64,000 nucleotides of DNA from Treponema sp. Marseille-Q4130 (GTDB lineage Bacteria; Spirochaetota; Spirochaetia; Treponematales; Treponemataceae). The stretch spans positions 62,001 to 126,000 of the forward strand of contig NZ_JACSET010000007.1 in NCBI RefSeq assembly GCF_014334325.1, written 5' to 3'. The position numbers and the translations under genes were made by a program. A model generated the notes under the pieces. The model had not been told where the DNA came from. It saw nothing but the letters and a program-made list of their open reading frames with translations, and did no database searches. This document shows positions 16,802 to 26,710 of this stretch, in pieces; within the stretch, counting starts at the first letter, position 1, and each line of letters opens with the position of its first letter.

Positions 16802-18772
16802 TCAGCGCTTCAGAATCTTTGCGAGATCGGAAGCGGTAAAGTGCAAATGCTCCGCAACTTTTTCCGCCGGCCCCGATTCGCCGAAGGTTTCGATGCTGAA
16901 GATATCGCTGCGATCTTTTACGAATCGGAACCACTCCGTACCGATACCCGCTTCCGCGGTGACGACGCGCTTTGCATTTCCGATGATTTTGCTTCGCGCC
17001 GCATCGTCCGCTTCGGAAAAGCGCTTCAAATCGATAACCGATACGATGCGTATCTTTTTTTCGGGAACGAGCTTCGCCGCTTCAAGCGCCGTATTCACTT
17101 CGGAACCCGATGCGAGAACGGTAATATCCGGAGAGGCGCTTCCTTCCTGCACGACATACGCGCCCGTGCGGATCGTCTTTTTCCAGTCTTTGTCGGCTTT
17201 TTCATATACGGCAAGTTTTTGCCGCGTCAGCGCAAGGCAAACCGGATGATTTTTGCTTTCGTAGGCCATCTTCCACGCTTCGACCGTCTCTTCGGCATCA
17301 CCCGGACGGAGCACTTGTACGCCGGGAATCGCGCGGAGAGAAGCGAGCGTTTCGACCGGCTGGTGCGTCGGTCCGTCTTCGCCGACGTAAATAGAATCGT
17401 GCGTAAAAACGTATATGACCGGCTGCTTCATAAGAGATACGACGCGCAGCGACGGACGGAGGTAATCGCTGAACACGAGGAAGGTCGCACAGAACGGGCG
17501 AAGACCTCCGTGCAGACTGATACCTGCGCTGATCGCCGACATCGCAAACTCGCGGATGCCGAATTCGATCATGCGCCCTTTTCGATTTTCGGCCGAATAA
17601 ACTCCGTCCAAGTCGTCGATTTTCGTTTTATTCGGCCCTGTCAAATCCGCCGAACCGCCGACGAAATTTCCGTAACGCTTTGCGATCATGACGATCGCTT
17701 TGCCGCTCGCATCGCGCGTTGCAAGGGAATCTCCGATTTTGAATGAAACGTCGGGAACGTCGTTCGTGGGAGAGTCGGTATGGAAAGCATCCCACTCTTT
17801 TCGAAGTTCGGGATTTTCTTCAGACCACGCTTCGAATTCTTTTTTCCATTCCGCTTCGCGCTCCGCATACGCCGCTTTTTTTGCGGCAAAATAATCGTAC
17901 GCTTCGGGGAATACGTAAAAGTCTTTGTCGGAAGGCAAACCGATCGCTTCTTTTGCAGCCTTTACGCCTGCTTCTCCGAGGGGAGCGCCGTGTACGTCGG
18001 GCGTGCCCTGCTTCGGCGCGTATTTTCCGATGACCGACGTAAGCATGATGAGCGTCGGTTTGTCGGTGCATTGTTTCGCTTCTTCGGTCAATTTAATAAT
18101 TTTTTCCGGTTCGTACATCGAACCTTTCAAAACCTGCCAACCGTACGCTTCGTAGCGCTTTGCGATATCGTCGGTAAAAGCGATATCGGTCGAACCGTCT
18201 ATGCTGATTTTATTTTCGTCGTAAAATACGATGAGCTTTCCGAGCTTCAAGTGTCCCGCAAGGCTCGACGCTTCGGACGCAACGCCTTCTTGGAGACAGC
18301 CTTCGCCGACGAGCGAATACGTATAGTGATCGACGATTTTACGAGAAGCCGTATTGAATCGCGCGGCAAGCATCGTTTCCGCGATTGCCGAACCCACCGC
18401 CATCGCCACACCCTGTCCGAGCGGGCCGCTCGTATTTTCAACGCCGTCCGTCGCGCCGTATTCGGGGTGCCCCGGACATTTCGAGCCGACTTGGCGGAAA
18501 CTCTTTATGTCGTCGAGCGTCACTTTGTAGCCGGCAAGGTGCAAAATCGCATACAGCCACATAGAACCGTGTCCCGCAGAAATCAAAAAACGGTCGCGGT
18601 CTGCCCATTTCGAGTCGGCGGGATTGTGTTTTAATATGTCGCCGTAGAGAACGGCCGCCAATTCCGCAGCTCCGAGCGGAATACCCGGATGCCCCGAATT
18701 CGCCTTTTGAATGGCATCCATCGAAAGGCCGCGCACGCTCGCTGCAATCGCTTCAATCGCTTTTTTGTCCAT
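16802..18772 (-). CDS. tkt: Transketolase
   Basis: A 656-residue transketolase, thiamine-diphosphate dependent, moving two-carbon units in the non-oxidative pentose phosphate pathway. Seen: the N-terminal [16 protein letters not shown], ThDP-binding [14 protein letters not shown]...[10 protein letters not shown], and the pyrimidine domain with [20 protein letters not shown] and [18 protein letters not shown]. The ATG at 18772 has AGGAG at a good distance; a TTG six codons upstream is less likely. Monocistronic, with a terminator after it. Confidence 0.97.
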   Translation of the reverse strand: MDKKAIEAIAASVRGLSMDAIQKANSGHPGIPLGAAELAAVLYGDILKHNPADSKWADRDRFLISAGHGSMWLYAILHLAGYKVTLDDIKSFRQVGSKCPGHPEYGATDGVENTSGPLGQGVAMAVGSAIAETMLAARFNTASRKIVDHYTYSLVGEGCLQEGVASEASSLAGHLKLGKLIVFYDENKISIDGSTDIAFTDDIAKRYEAYGWQVLKGSMYEPEKIIKLTEEAKQCTDKPTLIMLTSVIGKYAPKQGTPDVHGAPLGEAGVKAAKEAIGLPSDKDFYVFPEAYDYFAAKKAAYAEREAEWKKEFEAWSEENPELRKEWDAFHTDSPTNDVPDVSFKIGDSLATRDASGKAIVMIAKRYGNFVGGSADLTGPNKTKIDDLDGVYSAENRKGRMIEFGIREFAMSAISAGISLHGGLRPFCATFLVFSDYLRPSLRVVSLMKQPVIYVFTHDSIYVGEDGPTHQPVETLASLRAIPGVQVLRPGDAEETVEAWKMAYESKNHPVCLALTRQKLAVYEKADKDWKKTIRTGAYVVQEGSASPDITVLASGSEVNTALEAAKLVPEKKIRIVSVIDLKRFSEADDAARSKIIGNAKRVVTAEAGIGTEWFRFVKDRSDIFSIETFGESGPAEKVAEHLHFTASDLAKILKR

Positions 18773-19040
18773 AATCGCTCCTATTAACAATAATTAATAA
18801 TCTGTTCAATTTCGAGTTTGCTAGAACTCAAAATTTTCCGTCCATTTTGCTCATCAACCGAATGACGGTTTCAAAAAATAAAATTATGCTTACGGCGAGG
18901 TTCCGGCTGCGTGCCTTTTCGAGCGTCAGGCTTACGGAAGCCTGCCCCTAAAAGCTCGACCGCGGCTAAGCGGACGGGTTCTCGCTGAAAGCATCGCTTT
19001 GTTTAGAAATACTTTCGAAACTCGTCATTCGACTTAATTA

Positions 19041-20498
19041 TCATTTTACAACGACAAACCCGCTGCCGCTTTCCGATTTGACGGCATCGGTAAGTTCGCC
19101 GCTGATATCTTCAAAATTACATTCCATACCGTCGAGCGATGCCGCAATCTCATCGACGTCTTCAGCTGCAGCGGCAGGCTCGCGTTCGATCATCTCCAAC
19201 ATGCGCAAAACGTGATTATAGATCTGCGACAGGATGACGAGCTCCTGCTGCGGATAGCGTTCAAGGTTTGCGGCGGATCGATCGATTTCCAGCACGAGCC
19301 GACTCGCTTTCCGGTACAGTGCAAGCGCGCGACGACGCAACGGCCCGATATGAAAATCGGCAAACCAATTGTAATCCTTTTTTATTATAGCGTGGCACGA
19401 ATCGATATGCAATAAAAGAATTTTCCGCTCTTCGGGTTTTAAATGAACGCCGTCCGGCAAAATCCGGTCGAGGATGAGATCGGGATCGTATTTTTTTTCG
19501 AAAAGCTGATCTTCGATATACGCGTCGAAAACAAAATCCGGAGCGGCCAGATCTTCGAATATCTGATCGCCTGAATCCGTATCGATGTTTAAAAAATTAT
19601 TCCACGTGCCGACGGCGGGAACTTCTTCGCCGGCTTTCCATAAGCGCGTTTCCACACCAAAAGGCTCGTAGGCGACTTTACGGCTTTGCAGGAGGAACTC
19701 TTCGACCGAACCGCAGTGCTCCGTACACAGCGCGTCGGCGTCGTCGAGAAAAATGCAGGCGAGCTGCTCTTCGATCGATGCGCAGGGACCGGCAACTGCG
19801 AAACTTTCGAGAAAATCGGATTCGAGCCTCGCGTACCAATTTTGCCGATCGAGATCGTCTGCTTGCATACGCATCGGATTTTCATCACGCTTTACCGGCA
19901 CGACTTCGATGCGGCCGTAATCCCAATCGACGACACGGCACAAAATACGGTCGCCGTATTTGAAGGCGCAGTATTTGACGAGCGGCTCAAGGGAATTGAC
20001 CGTAAGATGCACTTCGGACGGCAGCTCAAAATCATGGGCGGCCAAATCCAAGCCCTCGTTTGCGGGATCGGCGGCGATATATTGAGATGCGAATTCCGAA
20101 CCGTAGAGCGCAAAGAGATCTGCGGCATGGGGGCTTGCAAAAGTCACAATCTTAGGCGGGAGTACTTCGCCTTTATATGTAAAAGTGAGCGATGACGGAA
20201 GCATTTCGGGATCGACGAAGGGCATACACCTCGCACCCGCGGCAAAACACTTATGTTCGACTTCGTAGCGTGTCGGCTTAAAGCTGAAAAAGCGGTTCGA
20301 AAACGCGCCCGCCCGTGTGATATACAGTCCGTCGTCGATCATAAAAACGCAATCGCTTGAAACAAGGTAATCTTCGCACATTGTACGCGTCGCGCGCACC
20401 CCCATTTTGCCGAGTATGCGCGCAAAATCCTTATCCGAAAAAACTTCGCGGTAGGTTCTGAGAAATCTGTCGATAAGCGTTTTCGCTTGTGCTTTCAT
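19041..20498 (-). CDS. Protein of unknown function
   Basis: A 485-residue soluble protein I do not recognise. It opens MKAQAKTLIDRFLRTYREVFSDKDFARILGKMG, which looks helical and could be a DNA- or protein-binding head; the middle is mixed (VDWDYGRIEVVPVKRDENP), and residues about 370-440 form long amphipathic helices (LRRRALALYRKASRLVLEIDRSAANLER). No signal peptide, membrane helix or catalytic motif is evident. It is transcribed alone between tkt and the CBS gene, from a promoter with leaderless geometry. Probably conserved among spirochaetes, but that would need a database search. Confidence 0.7.
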   Translation of the reverse strand: MKAQAKTLIDRFLRTYREVFSDKDFARILGKMGVRATRTMCEDYLVSSDCVFMIDDGLYITRAGAFSNRFFSFKPTRYEVEHKCFAAGARCMPFVDPEMLPSSLTFTYKGEVLPPKIVTFASPHAADLFALYGSEFASQYIAADPANEGLDLAAHDFELPSEVHLTVNSLEPLVKYCAFKYGDRILCRVVDWDYGRIEVVPVKRDENPMRMQADDLDRQNWYARLESDFLESFAVAGPCASIEEQLACIFLDDADALCTEHCGSVEEFLLQSRKVAYEPFGVETRLWKAGEEVPAVGTWNNFLNIDTDSGDQIFEDLAAPDFVFDAYIEDQLFEKKYDPDLILDRILPDGVHLKPEERKILLLHIDSCHAIIKKDYNWFADFHIGPLRRRALALYRKASRLVLEIDRSAANLERYPQQELVILSQIYNHVLRMLEMIEREPAAAAEDVDEIAASLDGMECNFEDISGELTDAVKSESGSGFVVVK

Positions 20499-20505
20499 CT
20501 TTTAT

Positions 20506-20534
20506 AAAATACTGACAGTCCGCCGCAAAGGCAA
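20506..20534 (-). promoter_or_regulatory. Promoter with leaderless geometry
   Basis: Minus strand: TTGCCT (20534-20529), 17 bases, TATTTT (20511-20506), then seven bases to the ATG at 20498. No ribosome site. Confidence 0.5.
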
Positions 20535-20550
20535 ATCTTTGCGCTCTCGG

Positions 20551-21195
20551 TCACACGACGCGGATATCTTCGACGGAAACGCCGCAGTCCGAAAGCACCG
20601 ACTCCATCCGATCGAGCGTTATATCGGTCGCTTTTATCGTAAGGCGGCGTACGCCGGGTTCTTTCAGTTCGTCGGTGACGACGGAAACGATATTGCCGTT
20701 GAGCGCCGCGATCTTTTCGGCGATCTTTGCGAGCTGACCGGGTTTGTCGGCGCTGCTTATCGTCACGCGCACGCCTTCGTGTCGGGCGCCGAACATATTC
20801 GTAAACAGGTGAAAAAGATCGCTTTCCGTCACGATGCCGATGAGGATATCGTCTTTCATAACAGGGAGACATCCGATTTGATTGTCGACCATGATGCGCG
20901 CCGCTTCTTCGACGATTTCGTTTTCAGAAACCGTTACGACTTTTTTCGTCATAACTTTTTCGACGGTAAGTTTGGAAAGCAGATAGCCGATTTCATACAT
21001 GTCGAGAGTGGTCGCATCGGACGGACCGGCTTTCGCCAAATCGTTTTTTGTGATGATGCCGGCAAGTCTGTCGTTTTTGTCGATAACGGGCAGCTTGCTG
21101 ATGGTCTTTTTCGTCATAAGCGCTTTGGCTTCCGTGAGCGTCGTTTCCGGAGAAACGTACACCGGGTTTCGCGTCATCACATCCTTTACAATCAT
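20551..21195 (-). CDS. CBS-domain pair protein with C-terminal ACT-like domain
   Basis: A 214-residue protein. Two CBS motifs (MIVKDVMTRNPVYVSPETTLTEA and VEKVMTKKVVTVSENEIVEE) form a Bateman module that binds adenosyl nucleotides. The C-terminal part (VRVTISSADKPGQLAKIAEKIAALNGNIVSVV) has the form of an ACT domain, a small-ligand sensor. It resembles AcuB-type regulators. The ATG at 21195 is preceded by AGGAGG and is clearly the true start. It lies downstream of livF on the same strand, so a link to amino-acid supply is possible but unproven. Confidence 0.85.
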   Translation of the reverse strand: MIVKDVMTRNPVYVSPETTLTEAKALMTKKTISKLPVIDKNDRLAGIITKNDLAKAGPSDATTLDMYEIGYLLSKLTVEKVMTKKVVTVSENEIVEEAARIMVDNQIGCLPVMKDDILIGIVTESDLFHLFTNMFGARHEGVRVTISSADKPGQLAKIAEKIAALNGNIVSVVTDELKEPGVRRLTIKATDITLDRMESVLSDCGVSVEDIRVV

Positions 21196-21599
21196 ACAAA
21201 TCCTCCTGCACCCCAAGGCAACCGAGCCGGAAACTATGTATCTAAAAAATAACGTGTAATGTAAAAAGCGGCTGCACTCCCGGCAGCAGCCCTGCCGTTT
21301 GCGCGGGGAACTTCGCGCTCCGCGCTCGTTGCAAGTGCCGCGGCAGACCGTAATCGGAATCGGACAGCGCAATCTTTTTTATAAAAAAGATTGCTTGCCA
21401 TCGGTCTGAGCGGCTCGGCGGCAGTTCCGCTGCCTCGCGTTCCGCCGCGTTTTATGTACCCGCATACACTATTTTCATACCTAATACATTTCCGACTCGG
21501 TTGCCCTGTTCTGCATTTCCTTAGTATTATAACACATTCCGCGCGATTTTACCGCCATGCTGCGATTTTTTTATCGGCCGCCGTTCGCGCGTGATGATT
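21196..21599. other. Gene-free stretch with nested inverted repeats
   Basis: Four hundred bases with no supported gene between the CBS gene and livF. It is G/C-rich with many short inverted repeats around the 26-base palindrome listed separately. CAGACCG (21344-21350) and CGGTCTG (21402-21408) flank that palindrome nearly symmetrically. It probably holds the liv terminator and the CBS promoter, but I could not place either firmly. Confidence 0.5.
21369..21394. repeat. Perfect 26-base palindrome
   Basis: GCAATCTTTTTT (21369-21380) meets its exact reverse complement ATAAAAAAGATTGC without a spacer. It could extrude as a cruciform or act in RNA as a hairpin with A/U pairs ending transcription in both directions. 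Confidence 0.8.
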
Positions 21600-22313
21600 T
21601 CAGCCGCCGAGGTAAGCCGCTTTTACTGCGGGATCGGCAGCGAGGTCGGAAGCCTTTCCGCTCTTCGATATTGCGCCCGTTTCGAGGATGTACGCGCGGT
21701 CGGCAACGGAAAGCGCTTTATACGCATTTTGTTCGACGAGCAGGATCGTCGTCCCTTCCGCGCTGATTTTTTTAATGATCGAAAAGATTTCGTCGACGAG
21801 GATCGGCGCAAGCCCCATAGAAGGTTCGTCGAGCAAAAGCAGTTTCGGAGAAGCCATAAGTGCGCGGCCCATCGCGAGCATCTGCTGCTCGCCTCCGGAA
21901 AGCGTTCCCGCATTTTGCTTTACGCGTTCTTTTAACCGCGGAAAAAGCTCGAACACTTTTTCCGTATCGCGCCGGATTTCCGCCTTGTCGCGCCGCAAAT
22001 AGGCGCCGAGTTCGAGGTTTTCGCGTACCGAAAGATTTTGAAAAATACGCCGGCCTTCCGGCACCTGAATCAAACGGCGCTCGACGATTTTGTCGGGCGC
22101 GCAATCGGTGATGTCTTCTCCGTCGAAAAAAACGCTTCCCGCATCCTTTTTCAAAATATTCGAAACGGCGTGCAGCGTCGTCGTCTTACCCGCGCCGTTC
22201 GATCCGATCAGCGTGATGACTTCTTTGTCTTCGACCGAAAACGAAATATCGTGCAGCGCTTTGATCGCGCCGTATGAGACGGTGAGATTTTTAACTTCGA
22301 GCAGCGTACCCAT
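21600..22313 (-). CDS. livF: Branched-chain amino-acid ABC transporter ATPase LivF
   Basis: A 237-residue ABC ATPase. Walker A is GSNGAGKTT, the signature is LSGGEQQMLAMGRALM, and Walker B is LLLLDEPSMGL, with the LivF-type EGRRIFQNLSVRENLELGAY stretch. It energises uptake of Leu/Ile/Val or related amino acids together with LivG. Last gene of the liv run, 39 bases after livG. Confidence 0.95.
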   Translation of the reverse strand: MGTLLEVKNLTVSYGAIKALHDISFSVEDKEVITLIGSNGAGKTTTLHAVSNILKKDAGSVFFDGEDITDCAPDKIVERRLIQVPEGRRIFQNLSVRENLELGAYLRRDKAEIRRDTEKVFELFPRLKERVKQNAGTLSGGEQQMLAMGRALMASPKLLLLDEPSMGLAPILVDEIFSIIKKISAEGTTILLVEQNAYKALSVADRAYILETGAISKSGKASDLAADPAVKAAYLGG

Positions 22314-22352
22314 CGTACCCCCATATAAAAATTAATAAAAATCGATTCTCGT

Positions 22353-23150
22353 TTACGACGCGTCCCGTCCGAGATAGGCTTTAATGACCTGCGGATTCGT
22401 CCGAATCTCTTCCGGTTTTCCTTCCGCGATAACGCGGCCGTAATCGAGCACCATGATGTGTTCGCAGATTCCCATGACGAGCTTCATATCGTGTTCGATG
22501 AGTAAAATCGTCAAATCGAATTCCTTTCTGATAAAATCGATCATGCGCATGAGTTCCGCCGTTTCCTGCGGATTCATTCCGGCAGCAGGTTCGTCGAGCA
22601 AAAGGAGTTTCGGCTTCGATGCAAGGGCGCGTGCGATTTCAAGTTTGCGCTGTTCGCCGTACGGCAGATTGCGCGCAAGTGAGTCTTTTTTGCCGTCGAT
22701 TTTAAACAGCTGCAAAAGATGCATCGTCCGTTCGCTCATCATTCTTTCGTCACGGCGGAACTTCGGAGTACGCAGCAGTACGTCGAGAGGGGAAACCGTG
22801 CGCGACGAATGGAGCGCAATGCGCACGTTGTCGGACACCGAAAGATTTCCGAAAAGCCTGATGTTTTGAAAGGTGCGCGCAATGCCGATCGCGTTGAGCC
22901 CCGCAGGCTTCATCTTGTTGATGATGCGGACTTTACCGCTTTTATCCCAAAACGAAAGCTGTCCCGAAGTCGGCGTATAGATACCGCTGATCATATTGAA
23001 CAGCGTCGTCTTTCCCGCGCCGTTCGGACCGATCAAACCGTAGAGCCTTCCTTCACGCAGTTCGCATGAAAAATCGCTCACCGCACACAAACCGCCGAAA
23101 ACGATCGAAACGTCGCTCGCTTCGAGCACGAGTTTTTTTTCATCAGCCAT
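22353..23150 (-). CDS. livG: Branched-chain amino-acid ABC transporter ATPase LivG
   Basis: A 265-residue ABC ATPase with GPNGAGKTTLFNMISGIYTPTSG, the LivG marker GIARTFQNIRLFGNLSV, signature LPYGEQRKLEIARAL and LLLLDEPAAGMNPQE. The ATG at 23150 (MADEKKL) has GGAGG six bases upstream and overlaps the livM end by eight bases; a longer in-frame start at 23201 lies inside livM and is unlikely. Confidence 0.95.
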   Translation of the reverse strand: MADEKKLVLEASDVSIVFGGLCAVSDFSCELREGRLYGLIGPNGAGKTTLFNMISGIYTPTSGQLSFWDKSGKVRIINKMKPAGLNAIGIARTFQNIRLFGNLSVSDNVRIALHSSRTVSPLDVLLRTPKFRRDERMMSERTMHLLQLFKIDGKKDSLARNLPYGEQRKLEIARALASKPKLLLLDEPAAGMNPQETAELMRMIDFIRKEFDLTILLIEHDMKLVMGICEHIMVLDYGRVIAEGKPEEIRTNPQVIKAYLGRDAS

Positions 23151-24138
23151 TGCGCGCCTCCGTTTTTTTGCCGCGACAGAGCGCCGAAGCGATTTTATCA
23201 AAGGTGCGGACGAACGAAAATTCTTTCATACCCATAAGTCCCTGCGGGCGGAATATCATCACGATGATGAGGATGACAGGATAAATGAGCAGGCGATAGT
23301 TTTGCAAAAAACGCAAAAACTCCTGCACATAAGTGAGCACAAAGGCCGCGAGCACGCTTCCGGTCGTCGAACCCATGCCGCCGAGCACGACGAAGATGAG
23401 ATAATCGATGCTCTTCGTAAACGACGCCTGGTCGGGTTTTACGAATCCGATAAAAGGCGCGTAGAGCGCCCCTCCTATACCCGCGACAAAAGAGGCGACG
23501 ACGAAACCGAGCATCTTATATTTAAACACATCGATGCCCGCAGCGTTTGCGGCAATTTCGTCTTCGCGTACGGCGAGGATCGCGCGTCCGTAAGTCGAGC
23601 GTATAAAGTTCTGAAGCAGAATAATGAGGGCGACGAGGGTTCCGACGATGACCGTATACGCGAGCGCGGGATCAAGTGTCAGCACCGTCGGAAACTGTTT
23701 ACCGTTGGGGCCTCCCGTCCATCGTTTGAGATTTACAAGTACGACGCGGATTATTTCGCCGAAGCCGAGCGTTACGATCGCAAGGTAATCGCCTTCGAGT
23801 TTGAGCGTCGGAAAGCCGATGAGAAATCCGAAAAACGACGTAAGGATACCGGCGAAAACGATCGAAAGGGGCAGCGGCACGTGCGCATTTGTCGAAAGCA
23901 AAATCGTCGCATACGCGCCGATCGCCATAAAGCCCGCCTGTCCGAGAGAGAGCTGCCCCGTGATGCCGCAAATCATATTGACGCTGAGCGCCATGATCGC
24001 GTTGACCGCCGACAGCGTGAGTATCTGCGCGGTATACGCATCGATGATTTCCAAGCGTATGAGAAGGGCGGGAAGCGCGACGGCAAGCAGCGCGCACACA
24101 CCCGGAACAAGCATATTTTTCAGCAGTGTATTTTTCAT
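23143..24138 (-). CDS. livM: Branched-chain amino-acid ABC transporter permease LivM
   Basis: A 331-residue permease with about eight to ten membrane segments. The family signature GICGQLSLG-type stretch is present (ICGITGQLSLGQAGFMAIGAY), as is the EAA-like loop (GRAILAVREDEIAANAAGID). It forms the membrane channel with LivH. Fourth-from-last in the livJHMGF order, with close spacing to livG (overlap). Confidence 0.95.
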   Translation of the reverse strand: MKNTLLKNMLVPGVCALLAVALPALLIRLEIIDAYTAQILTLSAVNAIMALSVNMICGITGQLSLGQAGFMAIGAYATILLSTNAHVPLPLSIVFAGILTSFFGFLIGFPTLKLEGDYLAIVTLGFGEIIRVVLVNLKRWTGGPNGKQFPTVLTLDPALAYTVIVGTLVALIILLQNFIRSTYGRAILAVREDEIAANAAGIDVFKYKMLGFVVASFVAGIGGALYAPFIGFVKPDQASFTKSIDYLIFVVLGGMGSTTGSVLAAFVLTYVQEFLRFLQNYRLLIYPVILIIVMIFRPQGLMGMKEFSFVRTFDKIASALCRGKKTEARNG

Positions 24139-24191
24139 AATTAATAATAACTCCTATGCGATGCGAAAGCCGTATTCCTACGCTTGGCGCA

Positions 24192-25115
24192 TCACACTTT
24201 TACCGTGCGGCTCTTTCCGAATATGCCCGACGGCTTTACCAAAAGGACGATTATTAAAATCGAAAACGAAATCGCATCCGCGTACTGCGAAGAGAGAAAG
24301 CCCTTCGTGAGCGTTTCCGCGATGCCGAGAAGGATACCGCCGAACATCGCACCGGGGATCGAACCGATGCCGCCGAGAACAGCCGCGATAAAGGCTTTGA
24401 GACCGGGCATATACCCCATCATCGGATCGATTTGCGGATAAGCGGTCGCATACAAAACGCCGCCCGCACCCGCGAGGATCGAGCCTATGACAAAGGTAAC
24501 CGCGATGATGCGGTTGACGCTGATCCCCATGAGCGAAGCGGCCTGCATATCGAACGAAACGGCCTGCATCGCTTTGCCCGTCTTCGTCCTGTTTACGATA
24601 TAATTTAAAACGATCATCAAAAACGCACTCGATGCGATGACGATACACTGGATATTCGATACGGCAAGAGAGCCGAATAAAAAGTTTTTTACCGCAATCG
24701 TCGGAAACTGACGCGGATCGGGACCGACAAAGGGCAGCACGCGCATCGTATTTTGCAAGATGAGTTCGACCGCGATCGCCGTGATGAGCGAATTGAGGCG
24801 GGGAGCCGAGCGGAGCGGACGGTAGGCAAAGCGTTCGATGACGAGCGAAAGCATGGCGCAAACGACCATAGCCGCGGCGAATGCGAGCACGAGGCTTACG
24901 GGAGTGACGCTTGCCGCGACCGAAGGCGCAGATCCGAGCGCGACAAGCACGAAGTAGCCCGCGTACGCTCCCATCATGACGACGTCTCCGTGAGCAAAAT
25001 TGATAAGTTTTACAATACCGTAGACCATCGTATAGCCGAGCGCGATGAGAGCGTAGATGCTGCCGAGCGAAAGCCCGTTGATGAGCTGCTGTAAAAACAG
25101 TAAACCGTTATTCAT
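24192..25115 (-). CDS. livH: Branched-chain amino-acid ABC transporter permease LivH
   Basis: A 307-residue permease. The N-terminal LINGLSLGSIYALIALGYTMVYGI and INFAHGDVVMMGAY are diagnostic for LivH; further hydrophobic segments and the loop GKAMQAVSFDMQAASLMGI follow. Pairs with LivM in the membrane. AGGA stands seven bases before the ATG. It is separated from livJ by 170 bases containing a terminator. Confidence 0.95.
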   Translation of the reverse strand: MNNGLLFLQQLINGLSLGSIYALIALGYTMVYGIVKLINFAHGDVVMMGAYAGYFVLVALGSAPSVAASVTPVSLVLAFAAAMVVCAMLSLVIERFAYRPLRSAPRLNSLITAIAVELILQNTMRVLPFVGPDPRQFPTIAVKNFLFGSLAVSNIQCIVIASSAFLMIVLNYIVNRTKTGKAMQAVSFDMQAASLMGISVNRIIAVTFVIGSILAGAGGVLYATAYPQIDPMMGYMPGLKAFIAAVLGGIGSIPGAMFGGILLGIAETLTKGFLSSQYADAISFSILIIVLLVKPSGIFGKSRTVKV

Positions 25116-25230
25116 ATTCGATTCCTAAACCTTTTCCATTTCCTGTATTAAACGGTAAGTTTTACAGTACCATATCCGCGCCGATTATTCAACAAACAAA
25201 CATTAATAATTTGCATACCGCGTACAAATG

Positions 25231-25267
25231 AAAAAAGGCGCCGGCTTCGCAAAGGAAGGGGCGCCTC
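25231..25267 (-). terminator. Terminator between livJ and livH
   Basis: On the minus strand AGGCGCC and GGCGCCT enclose a 17-base loop and run into six T (25236-25231). It stands inside the liv gene run, after livJ and before livH. Confidence 0.8.
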
Positions 25268-25285
25268 TTGCCGTGCAAAAAAACC

Positions 25286-26431
25286 TTAGGGATTGACTGT
25301 CGTCTTATATACGCTCGTCAATTTTCCGTCCGCTCCGCGCACGAGTTCGAGCATGACCGCGGACTTGACGGGATTGTGCCGGGCATCGAAAGTCAAGTGC
25401 CCCGTAACGTAATCGCCGTCCGTCTGCTCAAGAGCCGAGCGGACGGAAGCGACATCGAGGTTTCCGGCTTTTACGATCGCGTCGCGCAGCATATACACGC
25501 TGTCGTAGCCGAGAGCCGCAAACGCATTGGGCGCGGAATTGTATTTTGCCTTAAAGGACGAAACGAATTTCTGCACTGCAGGAACTTCCGAATCGACGGC
25601 ATAGTGATTCGAATAAAATCCGTTGAGCACTTCGTCGCCTGCGTTTCCGGACAGTCCGTCCCATCCGTCCCCGCCGACGATGGGCGTCGTTATGCCCTGC
25701 ATGCGAAGCTGGCGCGCGATGAGCGCGACCGTACCGTAGTAATCGGGAATATAGACGACAGCGGGTGCCGCGTTTTTGATTTTCGTAAGCTGCGCGTTGA
25801 AATCCTTATCACCGGTCGAATACGATTCGCGCGCGACGACCGTTCCGCCGCCGGCTTCAAATGCTTTGACGAAATTTTCTTCGAGCCCGACGGAATAATC
25901 GTTTTGAATGTCGTACAAAACGGCGGCGCGCTTTGCACCGAGCGTTTCCGTTGCGAATTTTCCGCCGACCGTTCCCTGAAAAGGATCGATAAAACACGCG
26001 CGGAAAATATAATCGCCCGCATCGGTGATTGCGGGAGACGTAGCCGCCGGCGCGATTTGGATGACGCGGCTTGCCTGAGCGAGCGTCGTTACGGCCTGCA
26101 CGCAGCCTGACGTAAGCGAGCCGACGATGAATTTCACTTTATCTTTCGTCGTCAATTTTTTGAACGCATTGACGCTTTTATCGGGTTTGCCTTCATCGTC
26201 TTCTCCGATGAGCACGATTTTTTTACCGTTTACGCCGCCTGCTTCGTTGATTTCACCGATCGCAAGGTCGATGCCTTTTTTGCATTCGACGCCGTATACG
26301 GCGACGTCGCCCGACAGCGGAAAGATGCCGCCTATCGCAATCGTATCGCTTTCGCTTTTGGAACAGCCCGCCGCAAAAAGCGCCAAAGCCGCAACAAGCA
26401 CAAAACCTGCGTATTTTCCGAGCATTTTCAT
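25286..26431 (-). CDS. livJ: Branched-chain amino-acid binding lipoprotein
   Basis: A 381-residue periplasmic-binding protein of the LivJ/LivK type (type I fold). The signal peptide ends in the lipobox FAAGC (Cys about residue 23), so it is lipid-anchored. Typical features are IGGIFPLSGDVAVYGVECKKGIDLAIGEINEAGGVNGKKI and the later VGSLTSGCVQAVTTLA. GGAGG lies eight bases before the ATG. First gene of the liv run with its own promoter. The ligand could be Leu/Ile/Val or another amino acid. Confidence 0.93.
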   Translation of the reverse strand: MKMLGKYAGFVLVAALALFAAGCSKSESDTIAIGGIFPLSGDVAVYGVECKKGIDLAIGEINEAGGVNGKKIVLIGEDDEGKPDKSVNAFKKLTTKDKVKFIVGSLTSGCVQAVTTLAQASRVIQIAPAATSPAITDAGDYIFRACFIDPFQGTVGGKFATETLGAKRAAVLYDIQNDYSVGLEENFVKAFEAGGGTVVARESYSTGDKDFNAQLTKIKNAAPAVVYIPDYYGTVALIARQLRMQGITTPIVGGDGWDGLSGNAGDEVLNGFYSNHYAVDSEVPAVQKFVSSFKAKYNSAPNAFAALGYDSVYMLRDAIVKAGNLDVASVRSALEQTDGDYVTGHLTFDARHNPVKSAVMLELVRGADGKLTSVYKTTVNP

Positions 26432-26468
26432 ATCGAATACCTCCGGGGTATGATCTTAAACATGAGTA

Positions 26469-26498
26469 AATATATTCAAAAATATTAAAGGTTGTCAA
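26469..26498 (-). promoter_or_regulatory. liv operon promoter
   Basis: Minus strand: TTGACA (26498-26493), 18 bases, TATATT (26474-26469). It leaves a leader of about 30 bases with a GGAGG site. Confidence 0.65.
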
Positions 26499-26587
26499 GC
26501 GCGCCGCAAATGCGTTTTACAACGATCCGACAGGGCGTGCATACGCGCTAGGGCAGGCTGCATTCGTCATACTCGGACTTCGATTCC

Positions 26588-26616
26588 TTTAAAAATTTTA
26601 AAACATATGTTACAAT
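26588..26616 (+). promoter_or_regulatory. Promoter of the ON-phase lipoprotein
   Basis: TTTAAA (26588-26593), 17 bases, TACAAT (26611-26616). The sequence around the -10 (ATATGTTACAATAATAA) matches the promoter of the second poly-G lipoprotein (ATATGTTATAATAATAA) at all but one position. Confidence 0.6.
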
Positions 26617-26710
26617 AATAATTATGAATATTTTATTTTAAAAATTCCGATCAAAAAAGCGGCACTTTTGATATGAATATTCAAAATTATTTTTATCACG
26701 GAGGTATATG

